From Topomyia yanbarensis (lineage: Eukaryota > Arthropoda > Insecta > Diptera > Culicidae): a stretch of 64,000 bases of DNA. The stretch is from contig NC_080671.1 of the NCBI RefSeq assembly GCF_030247195.1, positions 27,273,543 to 27,337,542 on the forward strand. Direction: 5' to 3'. This document shows positions 22,985 through 34,142 of this stretch, one piece after another. Within the stretch, counting starts at the first letter, position 1. Every line of letters begins with the position of its first letter. Below the pieces are notes generated by a model that ran no database searches, had not been told where the DNA came from, and saw only the letters and a program-made list of their open reading frames with translations. Both the position numbers and the translations under genes were made by a program.

Positions 22985-25245
22985 GGTAGTTCGCCACAGT
23001 GGTCCTTAGTCTCTTGTCTAGTAACTCCTATTCCTCCCCGCGGTACTGGCTGGGGTACGAGTAACCATAGGAAAGATCGGGTAACTAACCCTGGTTGGAC
23101 CATGGTCATCTACTGACAGGAAAGGGGGGCTCCTCTTTTCGTAGAGTGAGTCCATCCGAGCGTCTGTTCCCCATGTTAGGGGCGGCTCAGAATAGCGTCT
23201 ATTCTCCATTTGTGGGGCAGCTCAAAACACGTCCACGTGTCAGCGTGGGACTCTAAACAGAGCTGGCGCGATGGTCCTCCGGCGAGACAGGAGGTTGGGG
23301 AAGGCGCAACAAGCCGCCCTGGAAAACTAACTGTTACGAACAATGCAGAAAAATAAGGACTACGATTGGAAACTCGGAACATGGAACTGCAGGTCACTCT
23401 GCTTTCCAGAACGAGACAGAATGTGCAGCGATACAAACAAGCACGGACAGGCAAACCTCGGTCCTCCGGAGAAAGAAGCGCCAATAGGAGGAACGAGATC
23501 GCGAAGCGATGGAGTAACTGTACCGCGTAAACGATACACGGAGGTTCTACGAGAAGCTGAACAGTTCGCGCAAAGGTTACGTTCCGCAAGTCGATATGTG
23601 CAGGGACTTCTTACGAACGAGTGTGAGGTGATTGAGAGGTGGAAGCAGTACTATGACGAGCACCTCAACGGTAAAGCAGTAGTATGGCAACGGATCTTGG
23701 AGCAAAAGACGATAGGCTGTCGGCCTCTGATCTCCAAGAAGTCAAGGAGGAGATCGGTCGGCTGAAAAACAACAAAGCTGCCGGTGTAGATCAACTACCC
23801 AGCTAGCTATTAAAATACGGTGGTGAAACACTGGCTAGAGCGCTTTACTGGGTAATCGCCAAAATTTGGGAGGAGGAGATTCTTCCGGAGGAGTGGATGG
23901 AGGGTATCGTTTGCCCAATCTACAAAAAGGGTGACAAGTTGGATTGCTGCAATTACCGCGCGATCATACTACTTAGCACCGCCGACAAGGTCCTCTCCCA
24001 AATTCTTTGCCACCGATTGTCACCATTTGCAAGGGAGTTCATGGGGTACTACGAAGCGGGATTCATGGATTCCCGCGCCACAACGGACCAAATATTCGCG
24101 ATTCGGCAGGTTCTGCAGAAGTGCCGCGAATACAACGTGCCCACACATCATTGGTTCATCGATTTCAAATCGGCGTATGACGCAATCGATCAAGATCAGC
24201 TATGGCAGATAATGAACGAGTACGGTTTTCCGGATAAGATAACACAATTAATCATAGCGACGATGGATCGGGTGATGTGCGTTATTCGAGTATCAGGGAC
24301 ACTCTCGTGTCCCTTTGAATCTCGAAGAGGGTTACGGCAAGGTCTATCGTGCCTGCTGTTCAACGTTGTGTTAGAAGGTGTAATAAGGAGAGCGGGGATA
24401 GACACGAGTGGCACGATCTTCAGAAAGTCCGTCCAGCTACTTGGCTTCGCCGACGACATTGACATAATGGCACAGAACTTTGAGGCGATGTCGGAAACGT
24501 ACATCCGACTGAAAGGTGAAGCCAGCAGGATTGGACTTGCCATCAACGTTTCGAAGACAAAATACACGAGAAGAAGAGGTTCTCGAGACGACAATGTGAA
24601 CCTCCCATCCCGAGTTCGGATTCGGACGGTGACAAAATTGAGATGGTCGACGAATTCGTGTATTTGGGCTCACTGGTAACCGCTGAAAATGATACCAGCA
24701 GAGAAATTCAGAGATGGATCTTGGCGGGAAACCGTGTCTACTTTGGACTCTGGAGGACGCTCGCCGCCGCACGAAGTTGATTATCTACAAGACGCTGATT
24801 AGACCGGTGGTCCTCTGCGGCCACGAGAGCTGGACTGTGCTCGTGGAGGACCAACGCGCCCTTGGAGTTTTCGAACGAAAGGTGTTGCGTACTATCTATG
24901 GTGGCGTGCAGATGGAAGACGGAACGTGGCGCAGGCGAATGAACCATGAGTTGCATCAGCAGCTGGAAGAACCATCCATCACGTATACCGCAAAAATAGG
25001 ACGTTTGCGGTGGGCTGGACACGTCGTAAGAATGTCAGACGACGAACCAGTAAAGATGATTCTTGAGAGCGACTCTACAGGAACAAGAAGACGGGGCACA
25101 CAGCGAGCACGGTGGATCGACCAGATAGAGGACGACCTGCGGACCCTTCGAAGACTGCGAGGCTGGCGACAAGCAGCAATGGACCGAGTGGAGTGGAGAC
25201 GGCTTCTGCATACAGTAAGAGACAACAAGGTTCTAGCCTGAACGG
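22985..25245 (+). mobile_element. Non-LTR retrotransposon, internally deleted
   Basis: A GC-rich 5' leader (about 22985-23342) precedes a damaged single pol-type reading frame that ends at 25241, followed by a short GGTAA-type tail. The type of C-terminus and the reverse transcriptase wording suggest an RTE-like or related clade, but I cannot assign it by eye. It sits between the two trypsin genes and is much more GC-rich than the host DNA. Confidence 0.8.
23343..25241 (+). pseudogene. Broken endonuclease-reverse transcriptase
   Basis: The frame begins with the first strand of an apurinic-type endonuclease (LGTWNCRSL). Almost all of the endonuclease is then missing and the text resumes in the linker. 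After a frameshift near 23700 comes the linker phrase LKNNKAAGVDQLP, then an in-frame TAG, then the reverse transcriptase core at 23897-24679: YKKGDKLDCCNYRAI, the finger and palm motif FIDFKSAYDAID, GLRQGLSCLLFN (apparently two residues short of the usual RQGDGLS form) and the catalytic box LGFADDIDI. Another frameshift leads to the C-terminal segment 24714-25241, with RLRWAGHVVRMSDDEP and RARWIDQIEDDLR. The catalytic Asp pair survives but the protein cannot be made in one piece. Confidence 0.85.
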
Positions 25246-25869
25246 TAAGGTAAGTAAAATTTTATTTGTGTTGTTCTACATGCTATTGAAGCTAATTGAC
25301 CACAACATATCCATGTTGAACCAGTTTAAAGAAGTTAATTTGGGAAATAATTCCATGCGTACATAACAGTTTTGAAAGACGTCTGAAGCCGGTAATGAGA
25401 ATCAAAGCGAGAGTTACCCCAAAACAGATGCCTTAATAATCTCTATAAACATCAATAAAAAAGATTTATGGGATATTCACGGAAATTAAATTTAAAAACC
25501 TGTTGTGTATCTGAAAATATTGAACGTGGTGTACACTTGACCAGTTGTATGTCTTATCGGAGTCATAAACTGGAGATCCCATCGATTACACTTTTAAGAT
25601 TATTTGAGCAATCATGCAGTCTTGCGAGTACATTTCCTTACAGTAATAGCGTTTCATTTTGGATTTTGGCTACACATCTTAAAATAAACGAGTGGTTTAG
25701 TATTAAGCAATCATATAAAACATAACTGGTAACCTTATGTAATGCACAAAATTAATATACTCATGCTACATGAATATAATTATTTTACTACATTGACCAA
25801 TCGAATCCATTACCTGAAACAGCTGGATGCACTAATCCACCAGACCACCATGGGGTTTACCACCGTGAA
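25246..25869. other. Upstream flank of trypsin gene B
   Basis: AT-rich; the last 80 bp carry motifs shared with the gene A upstream region (CCACCA, CACCGTGAA). No coding signal. Confidence 0.4.
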
Positions 25870-25943
25870 TAAACGAAACTTCTATAAATAACTGTCGCAC
25901 ATAATCTACCAAACTGTCGTTCGGTGGAGGGATTCAGTGCAAG
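25870..25943 (+). promoter_or_regulatory. Promoter of trypsin gene B
   Basis: TATAAATA at 25883-25890, 61 nt before the ATG. The leader ends ATTCAGTGCAAG directly before the start, as in gene A, and TCGTTCGG is also shared. Transcription probably starts near 25913, judged by distance only. Confidence 0.75.
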
Positions 25944-26944
25944 ATGAAGATTTTCGCAGTGTTAGCTCTGTACCTGGCAGCCGTTGCTGCCGGACCCGAA
26001 GAGGACCTCTGGTTGCGGTACAACAAACGTATGCCCGATGCATACTACCTATCGAAACCTGTTCCAAAATCGCCATTCACCGGTCGCATAGTAGGAGGAG
26101 TTGAAGTCGACATCGAAGACTTCCCGTACATGCTATCTTTGCGCCGACGTAGTTTAATAGCTTGTGGAGCCTCGGTTATCTCAACTCGCTGGGCATTGTC
26201 AGCTGCGCATTGCACTTATCCACTACCGGATGTTTCAATTGTACTCAGTCGAATCGCCAATTTTGGACTATTGGTGAAGTATTTTTACTGGTTGTTTTAG
26301 ATTACACTGCGCGGAGGTACCAGCAATCGTCTACAGGGAGGTGTGGTTTTCGATGTTGATCTGATCATTAATCATCCTCAGTACAACGATGCGAATTTGG
26401 CGAACGATGTTTGTGTTCTACGAACAGTTGAGCTGATGATCGGACTCTTCATCGCACCAATCGGATTAGTTCCCGCGGGCACCTATTATCCTGGGGGTAC
26501 TCGAGCAGTTGTATCTGGCTGGGGTCTCACCGTAGGTATTCAAAAAAATGTAATTTTCGTAGATTTTGTAATTTTGTTTTAACAACAGAGCGTGCCTGGA
26601 CCAATACCAACGCTATTACAAGCGGTAAACATTCCGGTGGTTGATCAGGAAACTTGCGCAGCACAATGGGCCGATGGACAGGTTACCGAGGAGTAAAATG
26701 CTATATTTAAGTAATTGATCAACTATAAATAAATCGTTCCATTATTTTTAGCATGTTATGCGCTAGTGAAGAAGGGCGCGATGCTTGTAGCGGCGACAGT
26801 GGAGGTCCGCTGGTTACCGGAGGACGACAAATTGGTATTGTTTCGTGGGGTACACTTGCCTGTCGAGGTTCATCGCCGGGAGTTTTCGCACGGGTTGCTT
26901 TCCCGCCGATTCGGAACTGGATAGAAGAGGTTACTGGTGTATAG
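25944..26944 (+). CDS. Trypsin-like serine protease, gene B
   Basis: Paralogue of gene A, also 274 residues from four exons of identical lengths: 25944-26240, 26301-26531, 26589-26692 and 26752-26944. It has a signal peptide, a propeptide ending at Arg48, a mature start at IVGG, His89, Asp135 and Ser227, and Asp221 for Lys/Arg specificity. The six disulfide Cys are kept and there is an extra, probably free, Cys137 right after the catalytic Asp (NDVCVL). Both N-glycosylation sites of gene A are lost. I count 54 differences in 274 residues from gene A, fewest around the active-site serine. The first donor is GTACTC, a poor splice site beside the GTAAGC of gene A, with an intron of 60 nt; if it fails, translation stops after about 118 residues. 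The reading frame is otherwise clean, so a functional secreted protease is likely. Confidence 0.92.
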
Positions 26945-27077
26945 TCATGTGACATTAAACATTGTGTTATTTCTGTGCAATGTTTGTTTGAAAAAATTCA
27001 CAACCCTTTTGCGTTTATTGTCCCATTTCGAAAAATTCTGTATGCGTGATAACTGTTCATAATAACATTTTTTGGCA

Positions 27078-27083
27078 AATAAA
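27078..27083 (+). other. Poly(A) signal of trypsin gene B
   Basis: AATAAA about 135 nt after the stop codon. Confidence 0.55.
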
Positions 27084-27284
27084 AAGAACCATTAGCTTAG
27101 AATTCGAAAAAAAAAAGTATTTTCACGCTTATTAAATATCCTATGGAATAAATTCCCTCTTGAGCAAATGAACACTAAATAAACAAACAAAACAGTCTGC
27201 TCAGTACAAAAAAATGTCAGCTCGATTTATGATTGGTGATTCCACTGTCTTCTCACATACATAGTCAACATGGCTGTTGTAATT

Positions 27285-27575
27285 TAACCAATCGATGATC
27301 ATCCTGCTCAGGTGCATCAGCGCGCACGCATCGATGGAATCGAATGTCTCCCGACACTGATCGCTATCGCTGATTTTTTACAGTTGCTGACCAGCGCTAC
27401 CTCCGTCTTGTGGGAAGATACCTGACATCAGCCATCCAGGTTTCCACGACGCCTATTGTCTCAACATCTCCACCTCCTCAAGGGTATCGCCGGTTATCGT
27501 CAGGACAACGTCATCTGCAAAACCGACAATCTCAACTCCCCTGGGCAGTTCCAGTATTAACACTCCGTTGTACAT
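27285..27575 (-). pseudogene. R1-clade reverse transcriptase fragment
   Basis: On the minus strand from about 27575 the translation reads MYNGVLILELPRGVEIV, then GFADDVVLTITGDTLEEVEM, the catalytic palm region of an R1-type reverse transcriptase, followed by a stop and a frameshift with traces of ETWMADV. It is a short GC-rich relic just past gene B. It keeps the FADD box that the second R1-like copy (51077-52312) has lost. Confidence 0.8.
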
Positions 27576-27731
27576 TATATTCGAGGGCGTGTCAAATGAT
27601 GGTTTTAAATTATTATTTGCTTAATTTTTTCAAAAGATTATGGTGTCTTGAAACTTAGCTTGTCTTTTTAGCAACATTATGTATTATTTAATTTTATAAT
27701 ATGTACATAGAACAGAAGTTGGTGACACATC

Positions 27732-28464
27732 GTCGCTGTTGTGCTATCTTATGACAAACGCCATTTTGGGGTAAACTGAGTTAGATATGCCACATTACTT
27801 GTCAAAAAAATCTCTACAAAGTGTCGTTTTCAGAATTTTGACATTCTGCTTGGTTTCTGAGATATAGCGCGAAACGACTGTATTTGGGATTGGCTCAAGT
27901 TATCTTGAAGTATAAGGTGTTTTATGAGTAAAACTATCTGTGAAACACAATGGCATAATCATTTTCAAAAGAAAAATTCCCAAATTGTGAGAAAAATACA
28001 GTTTAAGTTTTCAACTGGAAATATAGCATATTTGGCAACACTGTAACCAAAAATGACTATTTTTTCTAGATTCCCTGACTCATTTCCTTCAAAATGCTTC
28101 TCACCGGTTGTTTATAGACCAAATGGAGCCAAAGGTATGAATAAAAGTTAATAATTGATGATTTTTTTCTATGGAAAATTTTCCATGCACGATTATGACA
28201 CGCCATGCAAATTTTGTCATCAATACACGCTTATGACACGTGTGAGTGCGACTTTTGTTTACATTTATAGTAAAAACTCGCAACATAGAAAACCGATCTT
28301 CGTAATATTTGAGAGATTAATACAGAATAGATAGAAGCATTAATTGTTTTCTTTGAATTGTTCGTACCATTTATAGGTTTCAAGATATTCAATATCAAAC
28401 TTTAAAAATCGTTTTTCTCGAAATGTACAAAATGGCGCTTGTCATAAGATAGCACAACAGCGAC
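27732..28464. mobile_element. MITE with 34-bp near-perfect TIRs
   Basis: The ends start GTCGCTGTTGTGCTATCTTA on both sides (inverted), matching at all but one of about 34 bases. ACATAGAACAGA occurs both before (27705-27716) and after (28463-28474) the unit and only once in the uninterrupted left repeat (about 16191), so the insertion duplicated it. The 15 bp between that copy and the left TIR are unexplained filler. Confidence 0.75.
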
Positions 28465-28610
28465 ATAGAACAGACAATCGGTGTTGACTAATCTCATGGA
28501 TTTAAAACAAATATGTTCGTACAGAAGATAAAAATAAATACCTATAGTAAATTTTCCATTCTGATGCGTACACTACACATCTCTATCATCTAGTTAGCAG
28601 AAAAAAGGAT
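28465..28610 (+). repeat. Direct repeat bracketing the trypsin block, right copy
   Basis: Matches 16191-16345 in the same orientation: ACATAGAACAGAC, TTCGTACAG, then ATTCTGATGCG and TAGCAGAAA. The left 20 bp of this copy sits at 27697-27716, beyond the inserted MITE. Confidence 0.55.
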
Positions 28611-29914
28611 AAAGTAAACTTACCACAAATATCTACAATACTAATATTAATAGCATGGTGCCACAAAATACAAAAAATGAATGTAGGGAAACGTGGGGAG
28701 ACTTGATCAAGTGCAGAATTCTATTATTGACTATGACGTGTTCTATTAGGTTCAAAAAAAATGTCAAAAAAATTTATACTTGTTTCGGTCCCTTATGGAA
28801 ATTTAAAAGTTTTACCTTTACAGTGTAAGCTCCATCGTTATATAAGTGTAAACTAGACTTGCCACCCACCACTCGCGTATGGCAGATACAGTTATTCAAA
28901 CAGGGTTGCTATGATTAATGATAAAATCCATTTGTTTTAAAGTCATGCTGCTTCTTTAGTTTATAACTTTTCTCAGCGAATTTTAACAAACTTACAATGT
29001 TCCCCGAATATGTTCAGTAGAAGAATACATTTAATATATAGTGTTCTGATTAATTGATTGATGAGGTGATTTTTTAAGAATTTATTTACAATGTTCACCG
29101 ATTTTCTATACTAATTACCATATAAACTTTAAAATTTTTGAAGGGTCTGTAGACACAAACGATCGGTACCAAAATTTGCACAATTGCTAAGGACCATAAA
29201 AGGAATCAGTAGAGCCTGGTGGAGCTAAAAGTCAAAAATTGAACCAGTCTACTTTACACATTATATCCCAATAACTTTGAAAGGGGAGTGGCTCGTTTTA
29301 CGTACCAGCTGGTTAAACAATTTTTTCGTGTTCTGGAGTGGTTTTTGGGCGTGAAGTTTTTGAAAAGTTTTTTTACGTAACATCTCTGTGACAGTAAGTG
29401 GAGTACGACTGAAGAATTTCCGAATAGTGCGCAAAAACGAATTTTCGGTGATGCAAAAATGTGTAGGAGCTAGGAACGAGTTCTAGTGCTGGGGGTACCA
29501 GAATGGATTTTTTGTTGTTATGGTCATAGTTTTGGAGTCCACGGATATTTGGATATCATCTAGGATATATCGAGGAGCAACGAAAGGATAAGTACATTCA
29601 TTACTATACCTCAAATTGACATTGTTAACGGGCGAATGACCACACCATCGATTGTATATTTTTCGTCTGCTTCTCTCTTCTGCTTCAAATTAACTTGTTT
29701 GAGGCCTGTGTCACCGGCGCGGTTGCGGTGGGTGTGGACGTATGTGTGTGCGAAGTGATTCACGCTCCCAGCGACCTCGTTTGTCAAAGGTTCCGCCTGA
29801 TTTGGCCTCAGTATCGCACTGACACGGCTGCACGTGAATAAGCCAAATTTACACCTTTCTGATCCGATTCGGTACCGTGCACGGACGTCAGTATACTTTC
29901 GTACAGTTCAGGTG
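28611..29914. other. No gene recognised
   Basis: AT-rich to 29600, then GC-richer to 29900. No splice-supported exon or transposon end is evident. Confidence 0.4.
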
Positions 29915-29968
29915 CGAGCATTCACACTTGTCCGGAACGGTGCCGTGCCGGACAAGTGTCAATGCTCG
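29915..29968. repeat. 54-bp near-perfect palindrome
   Basis: The arm 29915-29935 (starts CGAGCATTCACACTTG) pairs with 29948-29968 at 20 of 21 positions. The 12-nt spacer contains ACGGTGCCGT, itself a palindrome, so the pairing extends almost to the centre. No other copy is in the window. Confidence 0.85.
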
Positions 29969-31144
29969 TATTTGATTTGTGTGAAGGAGTATTGGTATCT
30001 GTGCACGGAGCTGAGACGAATCGAATAGGTGTAAATAGTGCTTTAGTCTATTGAACATGTTCAGTCAGTCCACTCGTTCAATGTATGCTCGTTGTGCGAG
30101 TCAGAAAGCTCATAGCGTGGTGAACGTAACGGATGTGCAGGCGCTATGTATTTTAGATTTTCAGAGTAGGTTGTTTAAAATCAGCAACGCTTTCACACGC
30201 TTACTTCCTACTTCATCTCGTCCCTATTCTGCTCATCGTCACTGAAGAAGCTTTTCAGTGGGTCGTGTGTGAGAGTAAGGAATATTTATTGGGCACTATT
30301 TGGACCTGTCTTATCCGTTTCGGTGACGGTTCGGTGCGGTGCGCGGGCATTCATATTCTTTCAAAAGTGACCCTTACATGTTCGGTATTTTTGTCAATAC
30401 TAGATATTATTGTCAAGGGTACTGAACTTGTAATGGAACGAAATTGGATTGACGAAGTGTATCTCAAATGGGATTGACGTATCGCAGTATCGTCAATATT
30501 GACAGGGGTATTAGGCGTGTGACTGACTCTATAAGCTTCTTGTGCGGGCATTTGTTTGTTCTAGTTGTTTTGTCGCACCATGGTTTGCATCGTGCTTAAT
30601 TCGGTGCCTGTGCCTGTGGGTCTAGTAGTTTTCAGGGGGGGGGGGGGTTTCCTGTGGGCTGTGGGGGGTAATGGATGGGGAGAGGCTGTCATTATTGCTT
30701 GCTTTTTATGTTGTGGTGACACTCACTTTGCAAGTGAGTGGAAGTTTCCTGACGACTTAACCGTAAAGTAACTTAGCACTTTATGCTGTCGGAACCGACA
30801 AGGAGTTAAGGGGTTACATACCTTTTTATTTAAAAATTCAGTTTATCTGGAAGTAGAGCTCCTTGAGCATATTTTTTTCCAAATTTCCATAAAGATCCGA
30901 GCAATAGATCGAAAGTTACAGCACTTCGAAGCGCGCCACGTCTACCAAGACCAATGGCAACTTGAAATTTCAAACGCGATTATCTTGAAATGTTGTTTTT
31001 TGCAAAACTGACTTCCATAATCACGATTGCCGAAAAACTACTCACCCGATTATTCTTTTTTTCAATTGATCATAATTGTTTTTTTTTCTCGAACCCTAAC
31101 AATTTTATTTTTATCCATAAATTTTTATTTTGAAAACGTTGGAA
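29969..31144. other. No gene; G13 run at 30635-30647
   Basis: Includes GC-moderate sequence with no clear exon. A TTAAGGGGTTACATAC phrase at about 30808-30823 looks like one MITE terminus without a partner here. Confidence 0.4.
30635..30647 (+). repeat. G13 homopolymer
   Basis: Uninterrupted run of 13 G following TTTTCA. Confidence 0.95.
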
Positions 31145-31458
31145 TTTCATCGTCGGAAATATTAGTTGAGTAAGCAGTAAATGTCCTTTCAAGAAATTAA
31201 TTTTCTCGCCATTGCATTGAAAAGGCAAATACACTGCAGCAATAAAAATGATACCAAGATCAGTTCAACTTCGATACCCAAACTCTCGATCACCTTGGCG
31301 TCAAGAGACGGCAATACGCGATGTTTGATTCTGTGATTTACCGCTATTGCGATTCCTCCGTGGAATCCAACAATTCGATCAAATCGTTGAATTACAAAAT
31401 TAGAGTTACTCTTCAATTCAATAGTTGGTTTTAAAAAGTTTCGGTCACAACTGCACAT
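31145..31458 (-). pseudogene. Jockey-like endonuclease fragment
   Basis: The N-terminal third of an apurinic-type endonuclease from a Jockey-like retrotransposon. Recognisable text runs from CNFLKPTIELKSNS-like residues through YRTDR-equivalent QRFDRIVGFHGGIAIAV, LPSLDAKVIESLGIEVE and, after a frameshift, AAVYLPFQC. The rest of the pol frame, including reverse transcriptase, is absent downstream on this strand. It directly follows the gag relic in the expected order. Confidence 0.75.
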
Positions 31459-31538
31459 TATACACCGTCAAGAAGTATAAAAATTTGTTTTCGCACTTTT
31501 TAATTAACGAGCATTCCAATTTAATAAATTGAATTGAT

Positions 31539-32205
31539 TTATTTAAAGTCATTATGAAACTTTAAATTCATTACAATTCTGTTAGCAAATTCCCACCCGT
31601 TTTGAAATGCTTCAAACATAGAGGTAGAATTTAGCATTGCAGTCATCAGTTGTAACATTGATTGCTGCAATAAATTTAATTTTTCTTCCCTAATACTACC
31701 TACATTGGTTGAAGCGTTGTGTGAAAATGAAATTGGAGGCGTGGTACTTATCGCTCTTTTAGCAGTGTTACCTGCCACTGAAGCATAAGATGACACAGCA
31801 TTGTAGGATGCTGTGACGGAGATTGTATAGGTAGAGAAGTTGAATTTTATTTTGAGGCGGATTAACACGTTTAAACTTGCTTGCTTGATGTGTACCTGAA
31901 ATAAGACATGCCCAGAATTTCTATTTATGGTTTTCGCTACAATTAGCGCATTTGAAACTTTCTTTGGTTTTTTTCACCGGACAAGCGTCCTTTGTGTGCG
32001 AATTATCACCACAGATCATACACTTGGAATCCAAATGACAATTTTTTGTGCCGTGCCCAAAGCCCTGGCATCTACGACACTGGGTCAGATTTTGAATTCT
32101 GCCCCCATGTCGTCTATAATGTTTCCACTCTATTCGTACGTGGAAGATAAAACGTGCTTTTTCTAATACTTTCAAATTATTAACCTCATTACGGTTAAAT
32201 TGAAT
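31539..32205 (-). pseudogene. Jockey-like gag with CCHC knuckles
   Basis: ORF1 nucleic-acid-binding protein remnant. Two intact zinc knuckles of the form C-x2-C-x4-H-x4-C (CRRCQGFGHGTKNC and CMICGDNSHTKDAC) are followed by a third (CANCSENH) broken by a stop just before FWAC. A Ser/Thr-rich linker (YASVAGNTAKRAISTTPP) and a C-terminal helix ending NGWEFANRIVMNLKFHNDFK complete ORF1 in another frame. The 5' half of gag is missing or unreadable above 32205. Confidence 0.8.
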
Positions 32206-32531
32206 GGTTTATCTGTCTTGAAATCATATGAATAAAATTTATATAACTAAGATGCAGGAAAAGTCGTCGTCTGAAAAGAGGTTTTCACGTCCGGAAGGAA
32301 TCACCACTGTTATCAGCGGAGGAAGTTAGTGTTTCTTCTCATTGGCATTACGCACAATGCGAGGAAATTTGCACTGAAATTATATAAATTCGTTATTATA
32401 ATGAAATTGATTGTGTAATGCACGAGTACATTCGTCGTTTTCTGCAACGAAGTCGCACGAATTCATTTCGTTCATCTTAGAGCAGTTTTCGTATTTAATA
32501 GCATACTATTTTGACATTGCTCCGGCCGAAT

Positions 32532-32813
32532 ATGGAACGAGCTCGATTTCTTTATGAATTATTCCGGAAGACAGAAAAACTCAAACTTATTCATACAAAA
32601 CCGACGAACAGTTCGCGATGGCTCAATTGAATCGACCGTTCTGTTCCGGATTCTAGATGAACTGGAAGCGAAAGGGGCTCAGGAAATCTTCCTGAAACAG
32701 GCGAACGCGGTTACGCTTACTAAAAAGTTATACCGAGACCGTCGTGATGATCAACAATTATTTGAAGTAAAGCAACAAGGACACTATATTCTACCTCTAT
32801 TGAAGCTCTTTTG
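32532..32813 (+). pseudogene. Possible frameshifted small ORF
   Basis: An ATG at 32532 opens MERARFLYELFRKTEKLK. A second frame from about 32618 reads DGSIESTVLFRILDELEAKG and continues, charged and helical, to a stop at 32814. Joined by one frameshift it would be a protein of roughly 90 residues. I recognise no family and there is no splice or promoter support, so it may be chance or a transposon remnant. Confidence 0.2.
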
Positions 32814-33643
32814 ACGTCAACGGTTTGACGAATGGTGCTCGTCAATATTATAAAGACTTTCGTATATAGCAGCGAACAATCAGTTTGCCTAATGAAGCCG
32901 TTCGTAATAAGCCAACGAAAGTCGATTCGTGGTTTTTACGAAAAATTTGTAATAAAAAATAAAAGTGTTTCAATGGAACTACGAATAATTCATCGCATGT
33001 ACGATAAATTCGTATATTTTATGAAAATTGTCTGTACGAAACTAATTCGTAGATTTGCGAATATATTCCATCAGTGTACAAATTTCTTCTGCTTCACATT
33101 CGGATAAAACATCGAATGAGTTGCTATAATCAATTGGATTTTCGGATTTATTATCCGTTTCTTTTTAATATTTAACACACGGCCTTTCTGGGAGGACCCA
33201 AGCATATTGGAAGAATTAAACATTTGCTTAGGCTGAATTATGCTTGAAAAGCGTTTTAGGGCCGATTTCTTCACTCTCGCTTAACTTTTAAACCAGGTTC
33301 ACCAGTACATTTTAACCTGATTTAAGCGTTAAGCGAGGGTGAAGACATCAGCCCTGACGAATTTCGCGCCAACTCGAACAAATGTTGGCAGCACCCTCTC
33401 AGATTTTAATGAAACTTGCTGTATATGAAAACTTTGTCACAAAAAACCACTTTGCATATTTAGTTTTTCCACAAATTATTTAGACTGTCTTTTGAAAATG
33501 ATCAAACTTTCTTTACCAATTTTTTTCAAATGGTTATAGTATAAAAATGACAAATCCTACCAAAAAATGTTGTAGGAGTGATTTTCACAAAATAAGTCAA
33601 TTTTTTTAATAAAAATATTGAAAAAATTCTTCATTGACTCTTA
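32814..33643. other. No gene; short inverted segment
   Basis: CTTCACTCTCGCTTAACTTTTAA at about 33272-33292 is mirrored by TTAAGCGAGGGTGAAG at 33330-33345, a small foldback. Nothing else is recognisable. Confidence 0.4.
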
Positions 33644-33799
33644 CACTGAAAAAAATCGATTTTGAAAATTCCATCCATCTTTGAAAGTTGAAATTTTGTT
33701 CCAAGATAGGTAATTATGTTCCCTACCTACCGTCGAAATTTCAAGTTGGCCACTTTCAAGGAAAAAAAACTTTTCCTTTCCCAAACTGATTTTTCAGTG
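33644..33799. mobile_element. 156-bp MITE, CACTGAAAAA ends, TA target
   Basis: The termini CACTGAAAAAAATC and (inverted) CACTGAAAAATCAG are flanked by TA at 33642-33643 and 33800-33801. No coding capacity. Confidence 0.75.
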
Positions 33800-33911
33800 T
33801 ATTTTTATCGAAAACTAAACCAATGAAAGTCATAATCATCTCATAATCCAATTTCGCAACTGCTAGTTGCCTGATACATGCAAAAAGTATCAGTAACGAG
33901 TTTGGTATATA

Positions 33912-34142
33912 TCTATCTATCTATACGTATAAAAGTCAAAGTTTGTATGTATATGATTTATAGACTCCCAAACGGCTTAACCGATTTCCGTGAAAATTTA
34001 TACACAGTAGGCATTTGTGATGGAGCGTGTTTGTGTGCTATTGGTTGGGGATTATCTGCCCGCTAGATGGCGCTACGGAACAAATTGTGTATTTCTCCTA
34101 TTTATTTGAAAGTCGCAGCAACGCGCGATGGGTATTAGCTAG
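33912..34142 (+). mobile_element. Non-autonomous Helitron
   Basis: Starts TCTATCTATCTATACG and ends GGGTATTAGCTAG between a host A and a host T, the Helitron insertion rule. Just before the 3' CTAG lies a short GC-rich stem (TCGC...GCGA). Internal phrases such as CAAACGGCTTAACCGATTTC are typical of insect Helitrons. It is 231 bp and lacks a Rep/helicase gene. Confidence 0.75.

Noticed and set aside
23176..23589. 137-codon minus-strand frame
   Set aside because: Shadow of the retrotransposon's 5' leader and endonuclease start on the plus strand.
29875..30480. Two ~220-bp tandem units around the palindrome
   Set aside because: Only scattered words match (GCGGGCATT); alignment is not better than expected for similar composition.
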